Below, piece by piece: positions 29,302 through 41,329 of a DNA stretch of 64,000 nt (its first letter is position 1; every line of letters starts with the position of its first letter). Position numbers and translations under genes: made by a program. This stretch comes from Chromobacterium subtsugae. Lineage in GTDB: Bacteria > Pseudomonadota > Gammaproteobacteria > Burkholderiales > Chromobacteriaceae. A model generated the notes under the pieces. The model was not told where the DNA came from and ran no database searches. It saw only the letters and a program-made list of their open reading frames with translations. The stretch lies in assembly GCF_001676875.1 (NCBI RefSeq), contig NZ_JYKA01000002.1, forward strand, positions 186,001-250,000, in the 5' to 3' direction.

Positions 29302-30702
29302 ATGACCGAACTGGATCAATTCTGGCCTGCTTGCCTCGCTCGCCTGGAGGCCGAACTGTCTTCGCAACAGTTCAACACCTGGATCAAACCCCTCACCGCC
29401 GAAGCCGGCGACGAGGGCGTTGCGCTGCTCGCGCCCAACCGCTTCATCATGCAGTTCATCAAGGACCGCTTCCTGGGCCGCATCGAGGAACTGGCGGTGG
29501 AACTGATCGGCGAATGCCCGGTGGAGCTGCGCCTGGGCGCGCCGTCGGCCAAGCCGCTGCAGCCGGCGGCCAGCAGCCTGCCCAAGGCCAAGGAGCCCGC
29601 CAAGGCCGCGGCCAGCGCGCCGGCGGCGCCGTCCCCCGCCAAGCAGGCGGCGGTGAAGGCCATCGGCGGCAGCCATGAAAGCACGCGCCTGAACCCTTCC
29701 TTCACCTTCGACACGCTGGTGACAGGCAAGGGCAACCAGCTGGCGCGCGCGGCGGCGATGCAGATCGCGGAAAACCCGGGCGACCAGGCCTACAACCCGC
29801 TGTTCGTCTACGGCGGCGTCGGCCTGGGTAAAACCCACTTGATCCAGGCGATCGGCAACCACGTGTTCCAGAAGAACCCGCAGGCCAAGATCCGCTACAT
29901 CCACGCCGAACGCTATGTGGCCGACATCATGCGCGCCTACCAGCACAAGGCGTTTGACGAATTCAAGCGCTACTACCACTCGCTGGACCTGTTGCTGATT
30001 GACGACATCCAGTTCTTCGCCGGCAAAAACCGCACCCAGGAAGAATTCTTCTATGCCTTCAATGCGCTGATCGAGGGCGGCAAGCAGGTGATCATGACCT
30101 GCGACAGCTACCCCAAGCAGATTGAAGGGATGGAAGAGCGGCTGATTTCGCGCTTCTCCTGGGGCCTGACGGTGGAAATCCAGCCGCCGGAGCTGGAAAT
30201 GCGCGTGGCCATTCTGATGAAGAAGGCCGAGGCCGACAGCATCAAGCTGGAGCACAACGTCGCCTTCTTCATCGCCCAGAACGTGCGCTCCAACGTGCGC
30301 GAGCTGGAAGGCGCGCTGAAGCGCGTGGTGGCCTACGCCCGCTTCACCAACCAAAACATCACGCTGGAGCTGGTGAAGGAAGCGCTGAAGGACATTCTGG
30401 CCGCCGGCAACCGCCAGGTGACGGTGGACGCCATCCAGAAGACGGTGGCCGAGTACTACAAGATCAAGCTGTCCGACATGCACAGCAAGAAGCGCAGCCG
30501 CGACATCGCCCGGCCGCGCCAGGTGGCGATGGCGCTGGCCAAGGAGCTGACCCAGCTGTCGCTGCCCAATATCGGCGACGCGTTCGGCGGCCGCGACCAC
30601 ACCACGGTGCTGCACGCCTGCAAAACCATCAATGAAATGCGCGCCAACGACGCCGACATCGCCCACGACTACGACACGCTGCTGGCCATGCTGCGCAACT
30701 GA
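29302..30702 (+). CDS. dnaA: DnaA, chromosomal replication initiator
   Basis: 466 residues. Domain I (1-85, [21 protein letters not shown]) is followed by an Ala/Pro/Lys-rich linker (about 80-125) and the AAA+ core with Walker [11 protein letters not shown], Walker [11 protein letters not shown] and sensor sequences. Domain IV has the DnaA-box binding signature [15 protein letters not shown]. The start at 29302 ([12 protein letters not shown]) is chosen; the longer frame to 29101 lies in the control region. dnaN follows after 48 nt. Confidence 0.97.
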   Translation: MTELDQFWPACLARLEAELSSQQFNTWIKPLTAEAGDEGVALLAPNRFIMQFIKDRFLGRIEELAVELIGECPVELRLGAPSAKPLQPAASSLPKAKEPAKAAASAPAAPSPAKQAAVKAIGGSHESTRLNPSFTFDTLVTGKGNQLARAAAMQIAENPGDQAYNPLFVYGGVGLGKTHLIQAIGNHVFQKNPQAKIRYIHAERYVADIMRAYQHKAFDEFKRYYHSLDLLLIDDIQFFAGKNRTQEEFFYAFNALIEGGKQVIMTCDSYPKQIEGMEERLISRFSWGLTVEIQPPELEMRVAILMKKAEADSIKLEHNVAFFIAQNVRSNVRELEGALKRVVAYARFTNQNITLELVKEALKDILAAGNRQVTVDAIQKTVAEYYKIKLSDMHSKKRSRDIARPRQVAMALAKELTQLSLPNIGDAFGGRDHTTVLHACKTINEMRANDADIAHDYDTLLAMLRN

Positions 30703-30750
30703 TAATTCAACCATGAACCGACTCTTCACCATTCAACGGGAGCCCGCCAC

Positions 30751-31860
30751 ATGCTGATCCTGCAAGCCGAACGCGATGCCCTGCTCAAGCCCCTGCTGGC
30801 AGTGACCGGCATTGTCGAGCGTCGCCACACCCTGCCCATCCTGTCCAACGTCCTGATCGAGAAAAAGGGCGGCCAGGTGGGCTTTCTGGCTACCGACCTG
30901 GAAATCCAGATCACCACCGCCAGCGCCGACGAACTGCCGGGCGAAGACTTCCGCCTGACCACGTCCGCCAAGAAACTGCAGGACATCCTGCGCGCCATCC
31001 CCGGCAACGCCACCGTCACGCTGGAACAGCTGGACGGCGGCCGCCTCACCCTGAAGGCCGGCAAGAGCCGCTTCAACCTGCAGACGCTGCCGGCGGAAGA
31101 CTTCCCGCTGCTGTCGGTGGGCAACGCCAGCGACTCCAGCTTCACGCTGAGCCAGCGCGAGCTGAAGCGCCTGATCTCCCAGGTGCAATACGCGATGGCG
31201 GTGCAGGACATCCGCTACTACCTGAACGGCCTGTTGATGCAGACCGACGGCAACCAGGTGCGCCTGGTGGCCACCGACGGCCACCGCCTGGCCTTCGCCA
31301 GCGCCGACGTCGCCGCCACCCTGCCCAAGGCCGAGGTGATCCTGCCGCGCAAGACCATCATCGAGCTGTACAAGCTGCTGCAGGACAGCGACGACGAAAT
31401 CAAGATCGAAGTGCTGGCCAACCAGGTGCGCTTCAGCTTCGGCGCCACCGTGATCATCAGCAAGGTTGTCGACGGCAAGTTCCCCGACTACAACCGCGTG
31501 ATCCCGCTGGACAACGAAAAGATTTTCCTGATCGAACGCCTGGAATTCCTGCACGCCTTGCAGCGCGCCGCCATTCTGGCCAACGAGAAATTCCGCGGCG
31601 TGCGCCTGGTGCTGGCGCCGGGCAAGATGTCCATCCTGTGCACCAACAGCGAACAGGAAGAAGCGGAAGAAGAGCTGGAAATCGCCTTCCAGGGCGGCAC
31701 GCTGGAAATCGGCTTCAACATCAATTATCTGCTGGATGTGCTGACCAACCTGCCGACAGACACCCTGCAGCTGGCGTTTGGCGACTCCAACCGCAGCGCG
31801 CTGTTCACCATTCCGGACGTCAGCAACTTCAAGTACATCGTGATGCCGATGCGCATCTGA
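30751..31860 (+). CDS. dnaN: DnaN, DNA polymerase III beta sliding clamp
   Basis: 369 residues in three clamp domains. It opens MLILQAERDALLKPLLAVTG and ends YIVMPMRI, the normal C-terminus that forms part of the ligand-binding pocket. It has the expected RRHTLPILSNVL and TDGHRLAF motifs. An AACGGGAG ribosome site precedes it. It lies in the usual dnaA-dnaN-gyrB order. Confidence 0.97.
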   Translation: MLILQAERDALLKPLLAVTGIVERRHTLPILSNVLIEKKGGQVGFLATDLEIQITTASADELPGEDFRLTTSAKKLQDILRAIPGNATVTLEQLDGGRLTLKAGKSRFNLQTLPAEDFPLLSVGNASDSSFTLSQRELKRLISQVQYAMAVQDIRYYLNGLLMQTDGNQVRLVATDGHRLAFASADVAATLPKAEVILPRKTIIELYKLLQDSDDEIKIEVLANQVRFSFGATVIISKVVDGKFPDYNRVIPLDNEKIFLIERLEFLHALQRAAILANEKFRGVRLVLAPGKMSILCTNSEQEEAEEELEIAFQGGTLEIGFNINYLLDVLTNLPTDTLQLAFGDSNRSALFTIPDVSNFKYIVMPMRI

Positions 31861-31918
31861 CAGCGCGAACCGTGATGTGAGCGGGAGGCCGCGGCCTCCC
31901 AACCGGGTTTAAGAATGA

Positions 31919-34381
<2,463 letters not shown>

Positions 34382-34411
34382 AATAAATTTTTAATTTTAA
34401 ACATTAAATTT

Positions 34412-34435
34412 AAAGCGGCCGAGTGGCCGCTTTTT
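34412..34435 (+). terminator. gyrB terminator
   Basis: The stem AAAGCGGCC/GGCCGCTTT followed by TTT lies about 30 nt after the gyrB stop, past a strongly AT-rich stretch. Confidence 0.85.
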
Positions 34436-34665
34436 CTATGTTGCGTAGCAACCCTGCAGACGGTCACCAGCAGCACCATGCGTACAATACAAACGGCGCA
34501 CTGTCAGCGTTAACGGGCCCACACGGCGGTGACCCAATACACAATATCGTTCTACCACAGCGTGCAGCCATCCACCTTGCCACCATGGCTTGCACTCTGC
34601 GCAGGGGTGTCAGATCAGCGCGAAATCTATAGAATTCACGAATATTGAGCACAGAAATAGACAAA
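34436..34665. other. Junction between gyrB and the defence island
   Basis: A 230-nt stretch with lower GC than the flanking core genes. No gene, tRNA, integrase or flanking direct repeat was found. It presumably carries the promoter for the restriction operon, but no convincing -35/-10 pair stood out. Confidence 0.4.
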
Positions 34666-37600
34666 ATGAACACGCATGAACGTCAGATCGAGCATGATTT
34701 CATCGCCAAGCTCAATGAGCTCAAATACACCATACGCTCAGACATCAATGATCGTGCTGCGCTTGAGAACAATTTCCGCGAAAAATTCGAAGCGTTGAAT
34801 CGCGTCCGCCTCACGGACGCCGAGTTCAAGCGGCTGCATGACGAGATAGTCACCTCGGACGTATTCACCGCCGCCAAGACCCTGCGCAGCATCAATGCCT
34901 TCACCCGCGACGACGGCACACCACTGAACTACATGCTGGTGAACATCAAGGACTGGTGCAAAAACCACTTCGAGGTCATCCATCAGCTGCGCATCAACAC
35001 CGACAACAGCCACCAGCGTTACGATGTCATCCTGCTCATCAACGGTGTGCCCTGCGTGCAGATCGAGCTGAAAACCCTGGGCGTCAATCCGCGCCGTGCC
35101 ATGGAGCAGATCGTCGAATACAAAAACGATCCCGGCAACGGCTACAGCAAGACGCTGCTCTGCTTCATGCAGCTGTTCATCGTCAGCAACCGCGACCGCA
35201 GCTACTACTTCGCCAACAACAACTCCCGCCACTTCGCCTTCAATGCCGACGAGCGCTTTTTGCCCATCTATGAGTTTGCAGATGAAGACAACCGCAAAAT
35301 CACTCAACTCGACGAGTTTGCCGAGCACTTTCTGAAAAAGTGCGACCTCGGCCGCACCATCAGCCGCTACATGGTGTTGCTCGCCGGCGAGCAGAAGCTC
35401 ATGGTCATGCGGCCCTACCAGGTCTATGCCGTACAGCACATCATCAAGTGCATCGACGAAGACAACGGTAACGGCTTTATCTGGCACACCACGGGCAGTG
35501 GCAAAACACTCACCTCCTTCAAGGCATCAACCTTGCTGAAGGAAAACGAGCACATCCACAAGTGTGTGTTCGTTGTGGACCGCAAAGACCTCGACCGCCA
35601 GACGCGGGAGGAATTCAACCGCTTCCAGGAGGGTTGCGTCGAAGAAAACACCAACACCGCCGCCTTGGTGCGCCGCTTGCTGTCGGAGGACTACGCCGAC
35701 AAGGTCATTGTCACCACCATCCAAAAGTTGGGCCTGGCACTGGACGAAAACAGCAAGCGCAACAAGCAGCGCAGCAAGAGCGGCCAAGCCACCTACAAGG
35801 AACAGCTCGAAGCGCTGCAAGATAAGCGCATCGTCTTCATCTTTGATGAATGTCACCGTTCGCAGTTTGGCGACAACCACAAGGCCATCAAAGCATTTTT
35901 CCCGAAGGCGCAGATGTTCGGTTTCACCGGCACGCCGATATTTGGTGGAGAAGATGGCAACGCCACTCGCATAAAAATCGACGGAGAGGTGGCCTCATAT
36001 CAGACCACCGAAGAGCTCTTCCACAAGCAGCTCCACGCCTATACCATCACTCACGCCATCGAGGACGGCAACGTCCTGCGCTTCCACGTCGATTACTTCA
36101 AGCCTGAAGGTAAAAAACCGCCCAAACCCGGCGAAGCCATCGCCAAGAAAGCCGTCATCGAGGCCATTCTCGCCAAACACGATGCCGCCACGGCTGGGCG
36201 CCGTTTCAATGCCATCCTCGCCACCGCGTCCATCAATGACGCCATCGAGTATCACGCCCTGTTCAAGACCATGCAGGCGGAGAAACAGGCCGCTGATCCC
36301 GATTTTAAGCCGCTAAACATCGCCTGCGTCTTCTCACCGCCCGCCGAGGGCAACTCCGATGTGAAGCAGATCCAGGAAGACCTGCCACAGGAGCAGGCAG
36401 ACAACGAAGAAGACCCCGAGGGCAAGAAAGCCGCGCTCAAGACCATCCTGGCCGACTACAACACCCGCTATGGCACCAACCACCGCTTAAGTGAGTTCGA
36501 CCTCTACTACCAGGATGTGCAAAAGCGCATCAAAGACCAGCAGTGGCCAAACAGCGATTACCCGGCCACGCAGAAGATCGACATCACCATCGTGGTGGAC
36601 ATGCTGCTCACCGGTTTCGACTCCAAGTTCCTGAACACACTCTACGTGGACAAGAACCTCAAGCACCACGGCTTGATCCAGGCCTTCTCGCGCACCAACC
36701 GCGTGCTGACCAGCATTCAGACAGATGACAAGAAACCGAATGGCACCAAGCCATTCGGCAACATTCTCGATTTCCGTCAACAGAAAGATGCTGTGGATGC
36801 CGCCATTGCCCTCTTCTCCGGCGAGAAATCCGAGGAGAAGGCACGGGAAATCTGGCTGGTGGACAAGGCCCCGCTGGTTATCCAGCGGCTAGAGACCGCA
36901 GTACAGAAACTGGACGATTTCATGAAATCCCAGGGCTTGGCCTGCACCCCTTCCGAGGTGGCCAACCTGAAAGGCGACGCCGCTCGTGCCGCCTTCGTTA
37001 CCCACTTCAAAGAAGTGCAGCGGCTCAAAACCCAGCTCGATCAATACACCGACCTCAGCGAAGACAACAAAGCCACCATCGAGCAGGTGCTGCCTAATGA
37101 CAACCTGCGCGGCTTCAAGGGCCAGTACCTGGAAACCGCCAAGCGGCTTAAAGATCAGCAGAACAAAGCCAGCGGCAAGGACGACTCCACCGAAGACCCG
37201 CTGGACCAACTCGACTTCGAGTTCGTCCTCTTCGCTTCTGCCGTTATCGACTACGACTACATCATGGGCCTGCTCGCCAACTACTCAGCCAAGGAGCCGG
37301 GCAAGGCCAAGATGAGCCGCGAGGAACTCATCGGCGTTATCAGCGCCGACGCCAAGTTCATCAACGAGCGCGACGACATCGCCGCATACATCGCCACACT
37401 CCAGGCCGGCGAGGGTCTCTCCTTGGCCGCCATCGAAGAGGGCTATACCCGCTTCAAGGCCGAGAAGAACGCCACGCAACTCGCCGCCATTGCCGCCAAA
37501 CACGGTCTGGACACTGCCGCCTTACAAAACTTTGTCGACAGCATCCTCGACCGCATGATCTTCGACGGCGAACAGCTCAGCGACCTGATGGCCCCGCTAG

Positions 37601-37719
37601 ATCTCGGCTGGAAAGCCCGCACCCAGGCAGAGCTTGCCTTAATGGAAGATTTGCACCCCCTACTCACCCAACGCGCCGCTGGCCGCGATATTTCAGGACT
37701 CAGTGCGTATGAGCAGTAA
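34666..37719 (+). CDS. hsdR: HsdR, type I restriction endonuclease subunit
   Basis: About 1017 residues. The N-terminal nuclease has the D...ExK pattern in RYDVILLINGVPCVQIELKTLG. The SF2 translocase follows with WHTTGSGKTLTSF, FDECHRSQ, FGFTGTP and QAFSRTNRV. It cleaves DNA after translocation in complex with HsdM and HsdS. The ATG at 34666 is used; a TTG at 34645 is an alternative, and neither has a strong ribosome site. The end overlaps hsdS by 11 nt. Confidence 0.95.
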   Translation: MNTHERQIEHDFIAKLNELKYTIRSDINDRAALENNFREKFEALNRVRLTDAEFKRLHDEIVTSDVFTAAKTLRSINAFTRDDGTPLNYMLVNIKDWCKNHFEVIHQLRINTDNSHQRYDVILLINGVPCVQIELKTLGVNPRRAMEQIVEYKNDPGNGYSKTLLCFMQLFIVSNRDRSYYFANNNSRHFAFNADERFLPIYEFADEDNRKITQLDEFAEHFLKKCDLGRTISRYMVLLAGEQKLMVMRPYQVYAVQHIIKCIDEDNGNGFIWHTTGSGKTLTSFKASTLLKENEHIHKCVFVVDRKDLDRQTREEFNRFQEGCVEENTNTAALVRRLLSEDYADKVIVTTIQKLGLALDENSKRNKQRSKSGQATYKEQLEALQDKRIVFIFDECHRSQFGDNHKAIKAFFPKAQMFGFTGTPIFGGEDGNATRIKIDGEVASYQTTEELFHKQLHAYTITHAIEDGNVLRFHVDYFKPEGKKPPKPGEAIAKKAVIEAILAKHDAATAGRRFNAILATASINDAIEYHALFKTMQAEKQAADPDFKPLNIACVFSPPAEGNSDVKQIQEDLPQEQADNEEDPEGKKAALKTILADYNTRYGTNHRLSEFDLYYQDVQKRIKDQQWPNSDYPATQKIDITIVVDMLLTGFDSKFLNTLYVDKNLKHHGLIQAFSRTNRVLTSIQTDDKKPNGTKPFGNILDFRQQKDAVDAAIALFSGEKSEEKAREIWLVDKAPLVIQRLETAVQKLDDFMKSQGLACTPSEVANLKGDAARAAFVTHFKEVQRLKTQLDQYTDLSEDNKATIEQVLPNDNLRGFKGQYLETAKRLKDQQNKASGKDDSTEDPLDQLDFEFVLFASAVIDYDYIMGLLANYSAKEPGKAKMSREELIGVISADAKFINERDDIAAYIATLQAGEGLSLAAIEEGYTRFKAEKNATQLAAIAAKHGLDTAALQNFVDSILDRMIFDGEQLSDLMAPLDLGWKARTQAELALMEDLHPLLTQRAAGRDISGLSAYEQ

Positions 37720-39037
37720 GAACAAAACCACCGCGATGACGGGAGAGAAAAAGCCCACGCTGGTGCCGAAGCTGCGGTTTCCTGAATTTCAAAGCGCTGG
37801 CGATTGGACGACAGTAAAGCTCGGAGCAATTGCGACGATCTGTACGGAAAAAGTTGGCAAGAACATTTGCGTGCCGATGAGCATCACATCGGGCGTAGGA
37901 CTTGTGAGCCAAGAAGAAAAATTTGGGCGCGTAATTGCGGGCGACTCATACAGAAATTACCTGCTCTTGAAGCCATACGATTTTGCGTACAACAAGAGCG
38001 CCACCAAAGAATATCCCGAAGGTTTTCTCACCTTGTACTCGGGCACTGAGCTGGCAGCGGTTCCGAACAGCATATTCACTTGTTTCCGAATCAACGGGGA
38101 GTCACCAGATGCGCTGTTTTTAAACTATCAATTCTCAGACAACATTCACGGGCGTTGGCTGCGCAAATTTATTCAGGTAGGCGCTAGGGCCCATGGCTCG
38201 TTGAGCATCAACGACAGCGATCTGATGGCTCTACCTGTTCCCATCCCGACAGGCACGACACCCCTCGCCGAACAACAAAAAATCGCCGAGTGCCTGAGTT
38301 CGCTGGATGAGCTGATCACCGCGCAAGCGCGGAAAGTGGACGCGCTCAATACCCATAAAAAAGGGCTGATGCAGCAGCTTTTTCCCCGCGAAGGTGAGAC
38401 ACTGCCTAGCTTTCGGTTTCCGGAGTTTCAAAAGGAAGGGAATTGGAAAGTTTTGCCACTTGCAGTTTTGACAGACAAGATTATGGTAGGAATTGCAAGT
38501 GCGGCTACTCATGCATATCGTGAAACAGGCGTGCCTATGTTGAGGAATCTAAATATTAAGGAGAGTGGAATTGATGACTCCAGCCTTCTATATATCGACC
38601 CCACTTACGAAGCGACTCACAAGAACAAACGATTGAGAGCGGGCGATGTCATCACCGTAAGAACTGGCTACCCGGGTTTGTCTGCGGTAGTTACCAAACC
38701 CTTTGAAAATGCGCAGTGCTTTACATCCCTAATAACTCGTCCAAAAGCTGATATTTTAGATTCAAATTATCTATGTCTATATATAAATTCCCCCATTGGG
38801 AAAAAATTTATGTTAGGAGCAGAAGCGGGAGGGGCACAAAAGAACGTCAATGCCGGTGCATTAGAAACACTAGAGGTTTATCTCCCGCAACTTGAAGAGC
38901 AGCGAAAAATAGCCACTAGTTTCAGCAGCCTCGATGCTCTGATCGCCGCCGAAACCCAAAAGCTCGAGGCCCTCAAGACCCACAAAAAGGGCCTGATGCA
39001 GCAGCTATTTCCATCCTCGGAGGAGGTCGAGGCATGA
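37709..39037 (+). CDS. hsdS: HsdS, type I specificity subunit
   Basis: 442 residues with two target-recognition domains (about 10-160 and 230-390). Each is followed by a conserved helical spacer that ends in the repeated segment HKKGLMQQLFP. The second domain (about 38.45-38.87 kb) is clearly AT-richer than its flanks, which is common where recognition domains are exchanged. The ATG at 37709 lies within hsdR. The DNA target cannot be predicted by eye. Confidence 0.93.
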   Translation: MSSKNKTTAMTGEKKPTLVPKLRFPEFQSAGDWTTVKLGAIATICTEKVGKNICVPMSITSGVGLVSQEEKFGRVIAGDSYRNYLLLKPYDFAYNKSATKEYPEGFLTLYSGTELAAVPNSIFTCFRINGESPDALFLNYQFSDNIHGRWLRKFIQVGARAHGSLSINDSDLMALPVPIPTGTTPLAEQQKIAECLSSLDELITAQARKVDALNTHKKGLMQQLFPREGETLPSFRFPEFQKEGNWKVLPLAVLTDKIMVGIASAATHAYRETGVPMLRNLNIKESGIDDSSLLYIDPTYEATHKNKRLRAGDVITVRTGYPGLSAVVTKPFENAQCFTSLITRPKADILDSNYLCLYINSPIGKKFMLGAEAGGAQKNVNAGALETLEVYLPQLEEQRKIATSFSSLDALIAAETQKLEALKTHKKGLMQQLFPSSEEVEA

Positions 39038-40221
39038 GCGGCAAACCTACGATCAACAGCTATGCCAATCTGCAGACGCTCGCGAAAAAGCTGCGGTCTG
39101 ACCTCACCGGGATTGATCTCATCCTGCTCTATGCCTACAACCGTACCGGCAAGACGCGGCTATCGATGGAATTCAAGGATGACGGTAAGCGTAAGACGAA
39201 AAAGAATCCGGACGGAATCGCCGACACGCTTTATTTCAATGCCTATACCGAAGACTTGTTCACCTGGGACAACGACCTCGACGGTGATAAGGTCCGACAG
39301 CTCCAGCTCAATGCCAACTCCACTTTTTTCAATGGCCTGAAAGACCTGGCGCTGGACGCAACGATTGCAGGCTACCTTGACCGCTACGCAGACTTCGATT
39401 TCGACATTGACTACGAGACATGGAAGGTCTCTTTTCGCAAAGGGGAGGACGAAAATATTAAGATCTCCCGTGGCGAGCAGAACATCTTCATCTGGTGCCT
39501 ATTCATGGCCATTTGCGAGCGGATGCTCGACGGACACGTCTCCTATCAGTCGAACAAATACCTCTATATCGACGACCCCATCTCCTCGCTGGACGACAAC
39601 AACGCCATCGCCGTGGCCTGTGACCTCGCCAAGCTCCTGCGCCGAGCCGCGAGCCGAAAAGACGAGAGCGGCGCGCTCGCGCCCATCAAAGTGGTGTTCT
39701 CGTCCCATCACGCGCTGTTCTTCAACGTAATGTGCAACGAGCTTGGCAGGACGAAAGAAGGGGAGACGAAAGTCAGCCACAGGCGTTATTTCCTGCATCG
39801 CCCGAATGGCGATGGGAAATATACCTTGCGAGCCACAGAGGACACGCCGTTCTTTCATCACGTTGCATCACTCGCCGAGCTTCAGCTGGCCGCGGCCCCT
39901 GGCACCGGCAAGCTCTATACTTTCCATTTCAACGCCCTGCGCAGCATCATGGAAAAAACCGCGTCCTTCTTTGGCCATGCGGATATTTCCTTCTGCCTCA
40001 AGGCGCTGAACACCGAAGATGTGGCACTCTACAACCGCGCCCTGAACCTGCTCAGTCACGGCAAATACGCCATCCACGAACCGACCGAAATGGGCGAGGA
40101 CAACAAAGACCTCTTCCGGCGTATTTTTAGAGATTTCACTACTCAGTTCCAGTTTGACCTGCCAGAGATTTTGGCGACAACGCCCGCTGTGGCTGCACCT
40201 GTACCCGAGCCTGCACCATGA
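39034..40221 (+). CDS. PrrC-like anticodon nuclease candidate (ABC ATPase plus R-E-H triad)
   Basis: 395 residues, almost the length of E. coli PrrC (396). The ABC-type ATPase has Walker A AYNRTGKT (34-41), signature ISRGEQN (144-150), Walker B YLYIDDPISSLDD (176-188) and an H-loop-like FSSHH (222-226). The C-terminus carries R303-x3-E307 and H342. The spacing is close to the PrrC triad R320/E324/H356. PrrC cuts a host tRNA anticodon when a phage disarms the partner type I system. The gene overlaps hsdS and rhuM by ATGA, which fits that partnership. The usual Gly in the Walker A loop is Arg here. Confidence 0.75.
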   Translation: MSGKPTINSYANLQTLAKKLRSDLTGIDLILLYAYNRTGKTRLSMEFKDDGKRKTKKNPDGIADTLYFNAYTEDLFTWDNDLDGDKVRQLQLNANSTFFNGLKDLALDATIAGYLDRYADFDFDIDYETWKVSFRKGEDENIKISRGEQNIFIWCLFMAICERMLDGHVSYQSNKYLYIDDPISSLDDNNAIAVACDLAKLLRRAASRKDESGALAPIKVVFSSHHALFFNVMCNELGRTKEGETKVSHRRYFLHRPNGDGKYTLRATEDTPFFHHVASLAELQLAAAPGTGKLYTFHFNALRSIMEKTASFFGHADISFCLKALNTEDVALYNRALNLLSHGKYAIHEPTEMGEDNKDLFRRIFRDFTTQFQFDLPEILATTPAVAAPVPEPAP

Positions 40222-41228
40222 CCGATCTCATTCTCTACACCACCGAAGACGGCCGCAGCCAGATCAAGCTGCGAGCGCAGGAGCAAACCGTCTGGCTGAC
40301 ACAGCTGGAGATGGCGGAGCTGTTTGACGCCAGCAAGCAGAACATCTCCCTGCACTTAAAAAACATCTTCGAAGACAGGGAGTTGGACGCAGCGGCAACT
40401 GTCAAGGAATCCTTGACAGTTCAAATCGAGGGCAGCCGCAAGGTACAGCGCCCCGTCACGCTCTACAACCTCGATGCCATTCTCGCCGTCGGCTATCGCG
40501 TGCGCTCACCGCGCGGGGTGCAGTTCCGCCGCTGGGCTTCCACCGTCCTGAAAGAGTACCTGACCAAGGGCTTTGTGATGGACGATGAGCGGTTGAAGAA
40601 TCCGGATGGCCGCCCGGATTATTTCGACGAGATGCTGGCGCGCATTCGGGATATCCGGGCCTCCGAGAAGCGCTTTTACCAGAAGGTACGCGATCTGTTT
40701 GCGCTCTCCAGCGACTACGACAAAACGGACAAGGCCACGCAGGTTTTCTTTGCCACTGTGCAGAACCTATTGATCTATGCCGTGACGCAGAAGACCGCCG
40801 CTGAACTCATTACCGCCCGCGCCAATGTGGCTGATCCGAATTTCGGCCTACTCGCCTGGAAGGGTAACAAGGTACGCAAGGCAGACATTGTGGTGGCCAA
40901 GAACTACCTGACCGAGGACGAGATCGACACCCTGAACCGGCTGGTGGTCATCTTCCTGGAAACCGCCGAGCTGCGGGCCAAGAGCAAGCAAGAAACGCGC
41001 ATGGCCTTCTGGAAACAGAACGTGGATCAGATCATCACCTTCAACGGATTCCCGCTGCTCACCCACGCCGGCACCATCAGCCATGAGCAGATGGAAGCAC
41101 GCACAGGTGAGCTATATCTCCAGTTTGACCAGAACCGCAAACGGCAGGAAGCGATTGCTGCCGACCAGCAGGACGAGATCGATCTAAAGGCACTGGAGAA
41201 CACCTTGAAAAGGCGGGCAAAGCCATGA
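40218..41228 (+). CDS. RhuM family protein
   Basis: 336 residues. The N-terminal part has a helix-turn-helix-like stretch (WLTQLEMAELFDASKQNISLHL). Conserved RhuM sequence follows: YNLDAILAVGYRVRSPRGVQFRRWA, then EYLTKGFVMDDERL. RhuM proteins are often found inside type I restriction loci and were first named from a Salmonella pathogenicity island; their molecular role is not established. Start and stop both overlap neighbours by ATGA. Confidence 0.85.
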   Translation: MTDLILYTTEDGRSQIKLRAQEQTVWLTQLEMAELFDASKQNISLHLKNIFEDRELDAAATVKESLTVQIEGSRKVQRPVTLYNLDAILAVGYRVRSPRGVQFRRWASTVLKEYLTKGFVMDDERLKNPDGRPDYFDEMLARIRDIRASEKRFYQKVRDLFALSSDYDKTDKATQVFFATVQNLLIYAVTQKTAAELITARANVADPNFGLLAWKGNKVRKADIVVAKNYLTEDEIDTLNRLVVIFLETAELRAKSKQETRMAFWKQNVDQIITFNGFPLLTHAGTISHEQMEARTGELYLQFDQNRKRQEAIAADQQDEIDLKALENTLKRRAKP

Positions 41229-41329
41229 GCGAACAGGTCCGCTTCCACATAGACATCAAGGCTATCCAGGAACCGGCACGCAGCCATCCACCGCGCCCAT
41301 CCAACGAACACGACGAAAACACACCATGA
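41225..41329 (+). CDS. 34-residue ORF coupled between rhuM and hsdM
   Basis: ATGA overlaps at both ends link this frame to rhuM (41225-41228) and hsdM (41326-41329). The product is MSEQVRFHIDIKAIQE followed by a Pro/Glu/Asp/His-rich tail ending DENTP. It is hydrophilic with no membrane segment. It may be a real short protein, a translational bridge to hsdM, or the stump of a larger gene lost by deletion. The sequence is not recognised. Confidence 0.5.
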   Translation: MSEQVRFHIDIKAIQEPARSHPPRPSNEHDENTP

